The notes below the pieces were generated by a model, which was given only the letters and a program-made list of their open reading frames with translations, was not told where the DNA came from and ran no database searches. A stretch of 64,000 nucleotides of DNA from Hyphomicrobiales bacterium. Lineage in GTDB: Bacteria; Pseudomonadota; Alphaproteobacteria; Rhizobiales; Rhizobiaceae. Position 1 is the stretch's first letter; each line of letters opens with the position of its first letter. Location: the NCBI GenBank assembly GCA_002401155.1, contig NVSG01000002.1, positions 593,462 to 657,461 of the forward strand. The letters are read 5' to 3'. Shown piece after piece: positions 17,877 through 26,487 of this stretch. A program made the position numbers and the translations under genes.

Positions 17877-18616
17877 AATCTAATCAAAAACCAGTATCGG
17901 GAGGCTATTTTCCACGCGATCGCGTGCGTCAGCCCGATGCCTATACCCCGTGGTATAAAACCAGCGTAGTGCGTTCACCGAACAAAGCGCTGATTTCCAT
18001 GAACAACACATTGAGCGAGATTACCGGTCCGGTATTCGGCCACTCAATTCTGGGTGATCTAGATAATGACATGATGATCAATTTCGCCGCTCCCGGCGAA
18101 AGCGCCATCGGTCAGCGTATCATCGTGCATGGACGTGTATTGGATGAAAATGGCAATGGTGTTCCAGATTGTCTGCTGGAAGTCTGGCAAGCCAATGCTG
18201 GCGGCAGGTATCGCCACGCCAAAGAGGGCTATGTTGCTGCCCTTGATCCAAATTTCGGCGGTTGTGGCCGCTGCATCACCGATGAAAGCGGCTATTACAG
18301 CTTCCGAACCATCAAACCCGGCGCATATCCATGGCCAAACGGTCCCAATGACTGGCGTCCGGCACACATTCACTTCTCGCTGTTCGGTCATGCTTTTGCC
18401 CAGCGTTTGATTACGCAAATGTATTTCGAAGGCGATCCGATGATCCCTCATTGTCCGATCATCCGGACCATTTCCGATCAAAATGCCATCGATGATTTGA
18501 TTGCACCGCTTGATCTGGCAAACACGGTTCCGATGGATGCTCGGGCATATAAATTTGATATCGTATTGCGGGGCCGTCGCTCCACAATGTTTGAAAACCG
18601 CATGGAGGGAAATTGA
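17873..18616 (+). CDS. pcaH: Protocatechuate 3,4-dioxygenase beta subunit
   Basis: Iron-carrying subunit of the intradiol dioxygenase that opens the protocatechuate ring to 3-carboxy-cis,cis-muconate. The protein is 247 residues, the usual size. The Fe(III) ligands can be assigned as Tyr113 (in GGRYRH), Tyr152 (in PGAYPW), His165 and His167 (in RPAHIHF). An N-terminal arm with YFPRDR and YTPWYKTSV precedes the intradiol domain, as in other PcaH. It overlaps pcaC by 4 bp and ends 1 bp before pcaG; the two subunits form a heteromultimer. Confidence 0.96.
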   Translation: MKSNQKPVSGGYFPRDRVRQPDAYTPWYKTSVVRSPNKALISMNNTLSEITGPVFGHSILGDLDNDMMINFAAPGESAIGQRIIVHGRVLDENGNGVPDCLLEVWQANAGGRYRHAKEGYVAALDPNFGGCGRCITDESGYYSFRTIKPGAYPWPNGPNDWRPAHIHFSLFGHAFAQRLITQMYFEGDPMIPHCPIIRTISDQNAIDDLIAPLDLANTVPMDARAYKFDIVLRGRRSTMFENRMEGN

Positions 18617-18617
18617 T

Positions 18618-19235
18618 ATGGTCCAGAAACTGAACCTCTTAAAAGAGTCCGCTTCGCAAACCGCCGGCCCTTATGTGCATATCGGTTGCGTGCCTAATTT
18701 CTGTGGCATTGAAGGCGTTTATCCTGAAGACCTTGGTTCATCCATGGTCAATGATAAAACCGAAGGCGAGCGCATCACCATTCGCGGTAAAGTCATCGAT
18801 GGTACGGGCACGCCTTTGAAAGACGTCATGCTGGAAATTTGGCAGGCAGATCACAAAGGTCTCTATCCCGCAGTCAATGAAATGCGCGGTGACGCAGATA
18901 GCAACTTCACCGGTTGGGGGCGTTGCCCCGGCGATTATACAACCGGCGAATATGTATTTGAAACCATCAAGCCGGGCATTGTTCCCTTCATGGATGGCAA
19001 ACCAATGGCCCCTCATATTACGTTTTGGGTCGTGGCAAGGGGCATCAATGTTGGGCTTCATACCCGCATGTATTTCCCCGAAGAAGAAACAGCAAATGCT
19101 GCTGATCCGGTGCTTGGTCGCATCGAACACAAGGTGCGTATTCCAACCCTGATCGGTAAGAAAACAGGAGACGGAGAATACACATTCGACATCGTCCTGC
19201 AGGGCGAAAACGAAACCGTATTTTTTGACATCTAA
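18618..19235 (+). CDS. pcaG: Protocatechuate 3,4-dioxygenase alpha subunit
   Basis: Structural partner of PcaH; it completes the active-site pocket but lacks the iron ligands. The protein has 205 residues and begins MVQKLNLLKES, followed by SQTAGPYVHIG, the family's N-terminal signature. The start at 18618 is 1 bp after the pcaH stop and follows GGAGGG. The open frame extends upstream to 18501, but only inside pcaH in another phase. The intradiol core contains VMLEIWQADHKGLY and APHITFWVVARGINVGLHTRMYF; the His and Tyr ligand positions of PcaH are replaced, as usual for PcaG. Confidence 0.95.
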   Translation: MVQKLNLLKESASQTAGPYVHIGCVPNFCGIEGVYPEDLGSSMVNDKTEGERITIRGKVIDGTGTPLKDVMLEIWQADHKGLYPAVNEMRGDADSNFTGWGRCPGDYTTGEYVFETIKPGIVPFMDGKPMAPHITFWVVARGINVGLHTRMYFPEEETANAADPVLGRIEHKVRIPTLIGKKTGDGEYTFDIVLQGENETVFFDI

Positions 19236-19247
19236 CGAAAGCTAAAT

Positions 19248-20108
19248 ATGTCGGATAAATTCATGTCACTGCAAGACGCAGTGGCCAAATATATTAAAGA
19301 TGGGCAGCTGATTGCGCTTGAGGGATTCACACATTTGATCCCCCATGCCGCTGCCCATGAAATCATTCGTCAGGGCCGTAAAGACCTGACGGCAATCCGT
19401 ATGACCCCTGATATCATTTATGATCAAATGGTGGGAATGGGTTGTATTAAAAAGCTTATTTTTTCCTTCATGGGAAATCCGGGCGTTGGCCTGTTGAAGC
19501 GGGTGCGCGATTCCATCGAGCATGAATATCCTCGCGGCATCACCTATGAAGAATATTCCCACAGCGCCATGGCCAATGCTTATGAAGCCGGCGCCGCCGG
19601 ATTGCCCTGCGCAATTTTCAGAGGTTTCCTCGGTGCTGATCTTGCCAAGGTCAACCCGAATATCAAGCATGTTGTTTGCCCCTTCACCGGCGAAAAACTG
19701 GCGGCCATTCCGTCCGTTCAACCAGAGGTCACAATCATCCATGCACAACGCGCAAACAAGCGCGGCGAGGTGCTGATCGAAGGCATTATCGGCATTCAAA
19801 AAGAGGCAGTTCTTTGCGCCCAAAAAGCCATCGTAACGGTTGAAGAGATCGTCGATGATTTCGACGACATGCATCCCAACACCTGCATCTTGCCACACTT
19901 CGTGGTTGACGCAATTTGTGTGGTGCCGGGCGGAGCGCATCCGTCCTATACCCACAATTATTATCAGCGCGATAATGTCGCCTATAAGGAATGGGCGAAG
20001 ATCTCGGCAGACCGGGATTTGTTTGCAAAATGGATGGAAGACAATGTGATGAATGTTGGCCCGGAAGTTTTTGAAGGTCGTGTTGCCCATTTGAGAGGAG
20101 CAAAATAA
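19248..20108 (+). CDS. pcaI: 3-oxoadipate CoA-transferase subunit A
   Basis: With PcaJ, it transfers CoA from succinyl-CoA to beta-ketoadipate. The 286-residue protein is the longer CatI/glutaconate-CoA-transferase-A-like type, not the short 230-residue PcaI. The CoA-transferase family I fold is recognisable from DGQLIALEGFTHLIPHAA at about 18-35 and the RITYEEYSH-like segment GITYEEYSHSAM near 90. Its stop overlaps the pcaJ start by one base (TAATG), giving translational coupling. It lies 12 bp after pcaG. Confidence 0.92.
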   Translation: MSDKFMSLQDAVAKYIKDGQLIALEGFTHLIPHAAAHEIIRQGRKDLTAIRMTPDIIYDQMVGMGCIKKLIFSFMGNPGVGLLKRVRDSIEHEYPRGITYEEYSHSAMANAYEAGAAGLPCAIFRGFLGADLAKVNPNIKHVVCPFTGEKLAAIPSVQPEVTIIHAQRANKRGEVLIEGIIGIQKEAVLCAQKAIVTVEEIVDDFDDMHPNTCILPHFVVDAICVVPGGAHPSYTHNYYQRDNVAYKEWAKISADRDLFAKWMEDNVMNVGPEVFEGRVAHLRGAK

Positions 20109-20881
20109 TGGTTGATTTTACTCCAGACGAAATGATGACAATTGCCGCATCCAGATTGCTGACCAATGAAGATGTTTGCTTCGTTGGCATCGGCGCACCA
20201 TCCGCCGCCTGCAATGTTGCACGGCTAACGCACGCGCCAGATATCACGCTGATTTACGAATCCGGCACCCTCGGCACAGCGCCCGACGTGCTGCCGCTTT
20301 CCATCGGCGATGGCGAACTTTGCGATACAGCAGTCACCACTGTTTCTGTGCCGGAAATGTTTCGTTACTGGCTACAGGGCGGTCATGTGACGGTCGGCTT
20401 TTTGGGCGCTGCCCAAATCGACAAGTTCGGCAACCTCAATACGACGGTGATCGGCGATTATCACAATCCGAAAATCCGCCTCCCCGGCGGCGGCGGCGCA
20501 CCGGAAATCGCAACCTCTGCCCAGCAGGTGTTTATTACCTCGAAACAGGCCCTACGCGGCATGGTGGAAGCTGTGGATTTCTACACTTCCCTTGGTCACG
20601 GCACTGGCGGCAATGATCGCGAAGACACCTATGGCGTCAAAACCAAGGGCCCAACGGCGCTCATCACCGATCTGGCGCTTTGGAAACCCGACCCGGAAAC
20701 CAAAGAATTCACGATTGTTTCCATCCACAAGGGCGTAACCCGCGATGATTTGCAGGCCACCTGCGGCTGGACTATAAAATACGCTGATAACGTGAGCGAA
20801 ACCCCGGTTCCGACCGAGTTGGAACTCACCACATTGCGTGATCTTCAGGCTCGAACAGCCGCTGCCCATTCGGGCAAATAA
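20108..20881 (+). CDS. pcaJ: 3-oxoadipate CoA-transferase subunit B
   Basis: Catalytic partner of PcaI, 257 residues. The active-site Glu is expected in the segment IYESGTLGTAPDVLPLSIGDGEL (Glu in YESG at about 58), which aligns with the glutaconate-CoA-transferase B-type motif. A glycine-rich LPGGGGAPEIATSA segment near 124-137 binds CoA. The translational start overlaps the pcaI stop. It sits 15 bp before pcaF. Confidence 0.92.
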   Translation: MVDFTPDEMMTIAASRLLTNEDVCFVGIGAPSAACNVARLTHAPDITLIYESGTLGTAPDVLPLSIGDGELCDTAVTTVSVPEMFRYWLQGGHVTVGFLGAAQIDKFGNLNTTVIGDYHNPKIRLPGGGGAPEIATSAQQVFITSKQALRGMVEAVDFYTSLGHGTGGNDREDTYGVKTKGPTALITDLALWKPDPETKEFTIVSIHKGVTRDDLQATCGWTIKYADNVSETPVPTELELTTLRDLQARTAAAHSGK

Positions 20882-20896
20882 ATCTAGGAATAAAAA

Positions 20897-22102
20897 ATGG
20901 CAGAAGCATTTATTTGCGATTATATCCGCACTCCCATTGGCCGCTTTGGTGGCTCATTAGCCCATGTGCGCCCCGACGATCTTGGAGCGGTTCCACTCAA
21001 AGCACTGCAAGAGCGCAATCCTAATGTGGATTGGGCAGCCCTCGACGACCTCTATTATGGTTGCGTCAATCAGGCTGGCGAAGACAACCGTAATGTCGGC
21101 CGCATGTCGCTTCTTTTGGCAGGGCTTCCCGAAACGGTTGCAGCCAATACTATCAACCGTCTTTGCGGTTCAGGCGTGGATGCCATCATCACCGCTGCAC
21201 GCGGCATCAAGGCAGGCGAGATTGATTTTGCCATCGCAGGCGGCGTAGAAAGCATGTCGCGCGCGCCCTTCGTTATGCCCAAGGCAAATGCAGCATTTTC
21301 CCGTGCTGCCGAAATTTACGACACCACAATCGGCTGGCGTTTTATCAACCCGTTGATGAAAAAAATGTACGGCGTAGACTCAATGCCTGACACCGCGGAA
21401 AACGTTGCCGAAGAATTCAATATTTCCCGCGAAGACCAAGATGCTTTCGCCGCTCGCTCCCAAGCCAAAGCAGGTGCCGCGATGGAAAATGGTCGGCTGG
21501 CCAAGGAAATTACACCGGTCACAATCCCCCAGCGCAAAGGCGATCCGATCATCGTCAGTGTTGATGAACATCCGCGTCCCGGTACAACAGCTGAGAAACT
21601 TGCCAAACTGCCAACACCGTTCCGCGAAGGCGGCACAGTCACCGCAGGCAACGCATCCGGCGTGAATGACGGTGCAGCAGCCCTGATCATTGCATCAGAA
21701 GATGCCATTAAAAAACACGGACTTACACCGATTGCCAGAATCCTTGGTGGAGCGACCGCAGGCGTCGCACCGCGCATTATGGGCTTTGGTCCGGCACCGG
21801 CAACTCACAAATTATGCGCCCGTCTCGGCATGAAGCCAACGGATTTCGACGTGGTGGAACTCAATGAAGCCTTCGCCGCACAGGGCCTTGCAACCTTGCG
21901 TGATCTTGGCATTGCCGATGATGCAGAACACGTAAATCCCAATGGCGGCGCAATAGCGCTCGGCCATCCGCTCGGTGCATCCGGCGCAAGAATCACGGGG
22001 ACCGCAGCCCTTGAATTGGTGGAACGCGGGTCTAAATTTGCCCTTGCCACCATGTGCATCGGCGTCGGGCAGGGCATCGCCATCGCCATTGAGGCCGTGT
22101 AG
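20897..22102 (+). CDS. pcaF: 3-oxoadipyl-CoA thiolase
   Basis: Cleaves beta-ketoadipyl-CoA to succinyl-CoA and acetyl-CoA, the last pathway step. The 401-residue thiolase has the nucleophilic Cys in NRLCGSGVDA near residue 90, the active-site His in GHPLGASGARI near 355, and the second Cys in CIGVGQG near 387. The N-terminus (EAFICDYIRTPIGRFGGSLA) is of the PcaF/PaaJ subgroup, distinguishing it from generic acetyl-CoA acetyltransferases. It lies in the pca operon with a 2-bp gap to pcaB. Confidence 0.95.
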   Translation: MAEAFICDYIRTPIGRFGGSLAHVRPDDLGAVPLKALQERNPNVDWAALDDLYYGCVNQAGEDNRNVGRMSLLLAGLPETVAANTINRLCGSGVDAIITAARGIKAGEIDFAIAGGVESMSRAPFVMPKANAAFSRAAEIYDTTIGWRFINPLMKKMYGVDSMPDTAENVAEEFNISREDQDAFAARSQAKAGAAMENGRLAKEITPVTIPQRKGDPIIVSVDEHPRPGTTAEKLAKLPTPFREGGTVTAGNASGVNDGAAALIIASEDAIKKHGLTPIARILGGATAGVAPRIMGFGPAPATHKLCARLGMKPTDFDVVELNEAFAAQGLATLRDLGIADDAEHVNPNGGAIALGHPLGASGARITGTAALELVERGSKFALATMCIGVGQGIAIAIEAV

Positions 22103-22104
22103 CC

Positions 22105-23163
22105 ATGAGCAGCTCAGTCTTCAATCATCCCTTTTTATCCGGCTTGCTGGGTGACGAGGAATTGGAGGCTCACTTCTCTGCGCAAAGCGATATCGCAGCA
22201 ATGCTTCGTTTCGAAAGTGCGCTTGCGCACGGGCTGGCAGATGCGGGAATTGTTAGCGAAGAAAATGCCAGTTCTGCAATAACGAAAATCAAAGATTTCG
22301 CACCGGATATGGATGCATTGAAAAATGCCACTGCTCGCGATGGCGTGGTCATCCCGGAATTGGTGCGTCAGTTAAAAGCAGCTTGCGGTGATGATTCTAG
22401 CGCCATCCATTTCGGTGCCACCAGTCAGGATGTGATTGATACCAGCTTGATCCTGCGCTTGCGCTCCTGCATTGAGATTTTAGAAGCGCGGCTGAAATCC
22501 ATCGATACAATTTTCCAAAAACTCATAACAGAGCATGGCGAGAAACCTTTGATGGGTCGTACACGAATGCAAGCAGCTTTGCCCGTTACCATTGCTGACC
22601 GGGTGAATAATTGGCGCATTCCTCTGCAACATCATCTTACTCGCCTGAACGAAATTAAACCGCGTCTGTTGCTGGGGCAATTTGGTGGTGCGGTCGGAAC
22701 CCTCAATAAATTTGATGACAATAAGGCGAGCATCATTCGCTCAAGTCTTGCCAGTGAACTGGCGATCGATTTTGAAAAACCCAACTGGCACACCAAGCGT
22801 GACAATCTTGTTGAGTTTTCCAACTGGCTCTCAATGGTCTCCGGTTCGATTGGAAAAATCGGCAAGGACATCGTGTTGATGAACCAGAATGAATTGGGCG
22901 AGCTTCAATTGTCCGGCGCCGGTGGTTCCTCTGCCATGCCCCATAAGCAAAACCCGGTTAAAGCGGAAACTCTGGTGACGCTCGCCGCCTTCAACGCTGC
23001 CCAAATTTCCGCCATGCACCACACACTCGTGCATGAACAGGAACGCTCCGGTTCCGCATGGACGCTGGAGTGGATGGCGCTGCCGCAAATGGTGATTACT
23101 ACTGGAAACTCGCTTTCCACTCTGGAAGATTTGCTGAACAGCATTGTTACCCTAGGTAAATAG
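22105..23163 (+). CDS. pcaB: 3-carboxy-cis,cis-muconate cycloisomerase
   Basis: Converts 3-carboxy-cis,cis-muconate to gamma-carboxymuconolactone, the step between PcaHG and PcaC. At 352 residues it is in the class II fumarase/aspartase superfamily. It shows FGATSQDVIDTSL near 93, the GRTRMQAALP segment near 150, and the superfamily signature SSAMPHKQNP near residue 273. It lacks the extra C-terminal domain of some longer PcaB proteins (about 450 residues). It is the last gene of the operon; the pathway order is scrambled relative to the gene order. Confidence 0.94.
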   Translation: MSSSVFNHPFLSGLLGDEELEAHFSAQSDIAAMLRFESALAHGLADAGIVSEENASSAITKIKDFAPDMDALKNATARDGVVIPELVRQLKAACGDDSSAIHFGATSQDVIDTSLILRLRSCIEILEARLKSIDTIFQKLITEHGEKPLMGRTRMQAALPVTIADRVNNWRIPLQHHLTRLNEIKPRLLLGQFGGAVGTLNKFDDNKASIIRSSLASELAIDFEKPNWHTKRDNLVEFSNWLSMVSGSIGKIGKDIVLMNQNELGELQLSGAGGSSAMPHKQNPVKAETLVTLAAFNAAQISAMHHTLVHEQERSGSAWTLEWMALPQMVITTGNSLSTLEDLLNSIVTLGK

Positions 23164-23193
23164 CGCTTGAAAAGAAGGCCCTCGCAAGGCTTA

Positions 23194-23226
23194 GTTGAAT
23201 CTCTACATTAAGTTCGGAGATTCGAC
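23194..23226 (+). promoter_or_regulatory. Leader hairpin enclosing the mscS ribosome-binding site
   Basis: GTTGAATCTC (23194-23203) can pair with GAGATTCGAC (23217-23226), with one G-T wobble and a 13-nt loop. The Shine-Dalgarno GGAGA (23216-23220) lies almost entirely in the 3' arm and the GTG start follows directly at 23227. Such pairing would hide the ribosome site. Confidence 0.45.
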
Positions 23227-25626
23227 GTGTCAGTTTTACGCAAATTCAACCTTTCCCATCATTTTGTTATCCTTGCGATAATCATGACGATTGGCCTTTT
23301 TTCCATAGGAAATAGTGCCTCAGCCCAAATTTTTGGTCTGGGTTCTGGTCAAAGTTCTAGCGAAAATTCTGACATGGCCGCTGAAATGCAGTCGCTCATC
23401 GAAAAAGCCCAAAAAGACGGTATGAGCATCGTCATTATTTCACCAACGCTCAAGGCCTCTGAGGTGGAAACTGATGATACCGGCATGAAAATGCAGGAAC
23501 GCTCCCTCAAAGTGCGCAATGAAGTAATGCGCATCGTTGGCAATTCAAAAAACTCCTGGCAGGAAATGAAAGACGCCCTGCAAAAAGCCAGCCCAGACGG
23601 TACCATGTGGTGGCTGGCAAAGGCTGTTGGAATTGCTGCTTTGGGCATATTTGTAAGTGGGCTTGTGGGATACCTATTCCGCCGCAGATATGAAAAGCGC
23701 ATGAAGGCCTATTACGAGAGAATGCCGGAAAACCGCGCGGAGAAAATCGCCGCATTGTTATTGCGGGCAGGGGTAATTTTCATCAACTGCGCGCTGATGT
23801 TTATCGTCGCGGCCATCGTTGCGTTGATACTGGATTATGGTCACGAGCCGAGCAGGGCAACCATATTCATCATCATCACATCCTATGCGGCCTACTGGAT
23901 ACTTCGCGCTGTGATCTTCTTCAATATCATCGCACCGGACCTTCCCAATCACCGAATGATCAACATAAAAGATAAGGATGCGTGGGCTTTTCAAAAGGAT
24001 TGGCGCAATTCCATGGGCGTGGTAATTATTGCTCTGGCTTTTTGCGCTTGGATGGATGCGCTGGGGCTCGATAAAGACATCCACAAACTCTTCCTGATTT
24101 CTGCCATGTTATTGGCGGTCGCTATTTTTGCCACCATGATCCTGCGCAACAAGCACGCAATTTCAGACATTATTCTGGGAGCAGGGGAACCAGCATCCAA
24201 ACCTGTATGGCGGCGCATATTTTCAAAAATTGCTCCATTTGTTGGCATCACATATCTGACGATTGCCTGGATTGTCAGCTCAGTCAGAACCATATTGGAT
24301 TGGCCAAGCGCCGATATTCTCGTTGCTGCCCCCATCATATCTTTCATTGTCAGTCTTGCCCTTTACGGGTTGGTGCTGCTGATTATTGATCGTATCTATC
24401 TGGCTCGCAAAATCCGCTTTGAAGAGCGGGTGGAACTTGCGCACCGCTTGGAAGTTGAAAAGCATGCACAGGAACAAGAAGCCCTGCAACAGGCGATGGA
24501 GAACCGGCCCGAGGATGACGAGGAACTGATCATCAATCAGGTCATGTCCACAACCGAAATTGGTGAAATGCCGGTTTTCAAACCTGTGTTCAAATCTCTG
24601 CTCGAACAGGCATCCGGCATGTTCATCATCATTTCTGCCATCGGTTTTGTGTTGGGTACATGGGACGTTAATATCGGCGAAAAAGGCAATCCGATTACTG
24701 CCTTTATGGATACGCTCGCCATCGCATTCTTTGCGTGGTTTTTATACCGTGCGGTCGCAGCCTATATCGATGGCCAGATGGAGGACGAAGACGATGGCCC
24801 CGGTGATGAAGAGGAACCAAGCGGCGAAATGCCCGCTCACGGCGCCACCCGCCACGCAACGCTTTTGCCACTCATTCGTAACGTCATCATCACCACGATT
24901 GTCATTCTTACCGGCATGGTGCTGCTCTCGAATATGGGCGTTGATATCGCGCCACTCTTTGCCGGTGCCGGGGTGATTGGCCTCGCCGTAGGCTTTGGCG
25001 CCCAAACCCTCATTCGTGATATTTTCTCCGGCGGCTTCTTTCTGTTCGATGATGCTTTCCGTAAAGGCGAATATATTGAACTGGGCACTATTCGCGGCAC
25101 GGTCGAAAAGATCTCTCTGCGCTCGTTCCAGCTGCGCCACCATAATGGGCCGCTACATACGGTTCCTTTCGGCGAGATCAAGCAGCTCACCAATTATTCC
25201 CGCGACTGGGTAATGATGAAGCTGCCGCTTCGCGTGACCTACGACACCGATGTGGAACGGGTCCGCAAGCTAGTGAAAAAGCTCGGACAAAAACTGCTGG
25301 AAAACGAAGAAATCGGCCACATGTTCCTGCAACCCCTGAAATCTCAAGGGGTCTATAAGATGGAAGATAGCGCCATGATCATCCGGGTTAAATTCATGTC
25401 CAAACCGGGTGATCAGTTCGTCATGCGAAAATTTGTTTACGCTGAAATTCGTGACCTGTTCGAACGTGAAGGCATCAAATTCGCTCACAAAGAAGTAACG
25501 GTTCGCATTGCAGAAGAACCAGCCAAAAAACTTGATGATGTAGCCAAATTGGCAATCGCTGCGGGAGCCGCACAATCGGTGACCGAAGAACAAGCTTTGC
25601 CGGAAGTAAAAGATGATGGTCCTTAG
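23227..25626 (+). CDS. Large MscS-family mechanosensitive channel
   Basis: An inner-membrane channel that releases solutes on hypo-osmotic shock. The 799-residue protein starts with GTG at 23227 behind GGAGA. A signal peptide (about 1-35, cleavage after SASA) is followed by a periplasmic domain (about 36-125), then about ten hydrophobic helices, with a charged cytoplasmic stretch at about 395-435. The pore-lining MscS helix is recognisable at about 577-605 (FAGAGVIGLAVGFGAQTLI followed by RDIFSGGFF). The beta domain starts with FRKGEYIELGTIRGTVEKI, and the C-terminal alpha/beta vestibule follows. It is longer than MscS (286) and similar in plan to YbdG/YbiO-type channels. It ends convergent with the cupin gene, stops overlapping by 4 bp. 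Confidence 0.93.
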   Translation: MSVLRKFNLSHHFVILAIIMTIGLFSIGNSASAQIFGLGSGQSSSENSDMAAEMQSLIEKAQKDGMSIVIISPTLKASEVETDDTGMKMQERSLKVRNEVMRIVGNSKNSWQEMKDALQKASPDGTMWWLAKAVGIAALGIFVSGLVGYLFRRRYEKRMKAYYERMPENRAEKIAALLLRAGVIFINCALMFIVAAIVALILDYGHEPSRATIFIIITSYAAYWILRAVIFFNIIAPDLPNHRMINIKDKDAWAFQKDWRNSMGVVIIALAFCAWMDALGLDKDIHKLFLISAMLLAVAIFATMILRNKHAISDIILGAGEPASKPVWRRIFSKIAPFVGITYLTIAWIVSSVRTILDWPSADILVAAPIISFIVSLALYGLVLLIIDRIYLARKIRFEERVELAHRLEVEKHAQEQEALQQAMENRPEDDEELIINQVMSTTEIGEMPVFKPVFKSLLEQASGMFIIISAIGFVLGTWDVNIGEKGNPITAFMDTLAIAFFAWFLYRAVAAYIDGQMEDEDDGPGDEEEPSGEMPAHGATRHATLLPLIRNVIITTIVILTGMVLLSNMGVDIAPLFAGAGVIGLAVGFGAQTLIRDIFSGGFFLFDDAFRKGEYIELGTIRGTVEKISLRSFQLRHHNGPLHTVPFGEIKQLTNYSRDWVMMKLPLRVTYDTDVERVRKLVKKLGQKLLENEEIGHMFLQPLKSQGVYKMEDSAMIIRVKFMSKPGDQFVMRKFVYAEIRDLFEREGIKFAHKEVTVRIAEEPAKKLDDVAKLAIAAGAAQSVTEEQALPEVKDDGP

Positions 25627-26324
25627 GCAGGGATAGGAAACTCATCCAGTCGTCGCCCCTGAAATAGCTCATGGGCACGCTCGGCATCGAACTCTTCCGT
25701 GATGATCAAGCCAGTGTTATCAAACTGCGTTGGATCAATATAGCACCTGCCAAACGCCGCTTCATCGGTGTCAAAAGTTTTATCTTCAAAGCCCCTTGCG
25801 TTGATATTGAAAATCACCGCCGGACCGCCTTCCGCGCAAAACCAGTGAACATTCTTGCTCCATTCACTGGCTTGAAAAATATCGCCGGGGCCGATCATGC
25901 GGTCGCTCACCAGCTTCAAAACCAACCTGCCATCATCGCGCCGTTCGATGCGCTCATATTCACGTAACTGTAGTGTTCCGCTGATAACGATCTGCGTGGA
26001 AATAACATTGTGATGGTGGTGGGGTGGATGCGCCTCATTTTCCGCCACATGATAAAACAGCGCACTGTAGCGGCAATAATCGATATGACGTTTGATAAGC
26101 CAATGACTTTGATTTTCAACACTCGTTTTATCGCCAAGTGCGGAAAAATTTGGATCGCTGGCCTGTGCCCGGCAAAACTCTGCGAGTGCATTTTGAAATT
26201 CATCGACCGAGTAACCACCCAGACGCAATTTATCGATATGCTGATAAAGTGTTTCATCAAGGCCATTATCAATTTGCGAAATCTTGGTTCGAATGCGTGG
26301 ATTACTTGGCCTATCTTCAATCAT
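25623..26324 (-). CDS. Cupin-fold protein of unknown function
   Basis: A 233-residue soluble protein with an RmlC-like cupin. Residues 1-75 are helical. The metal-site motif HPPHHHHNVISTQIVISGTL lies at about 98-117, an expanded His tract before the first cupin strand. The second conserved region contains DIFQASEWSKNVHWF near 150, with a His at the expected motif-2 position. This arrangement suits a non-haem iron dioxygenase or isomerase of the cysteine-dioxygenase type, but I cannot name a substrate. It is divergent from the ABC importer operon (163-bp gap) and convergent with the mscS-type gene. Confidence 0.6.
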   Translation of the reverse strand: MIEDRPSNPRIRTKISQIDNGLDETLYQHIDKLRLGGYSVDEFQNALAEFCRAQASDPNFSALGDKTSVENQSHWLIKRHIDYCRYSALFYHVAENEAHPPHHHHNVISTQIVISGTLQLREYERIERRDDGRLVLKLVSDRMIGPGDIFQASEWSKNVHWFCAEGGPAVIFNINARGFEDKTFDTDEAAFGRCYIDPTQFDNTGLIITEEFDAERAHELFQGRRLDEFPIPA

Positions 26325-26487
26325 ACTACCAATTCCTCGATTTTGGAGAAAGCGTTCCCAAAATCATGTTGATCTGCGCGAAGTGTGTCATATGTCACTA
26401 TGCATCATCAAATTTATGTGTAAATCTTAACATTAATTAATTTATCGCATTGGGAGGAACAATGCGTGGGGAAGGGAATCATGTTCT

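Noticed and set aside
19266-20090. 274-codon antisense open frame inside pcaI
   Set aside because: pcaI is in a tight operon with clear motifs; the antisense frame has no support.
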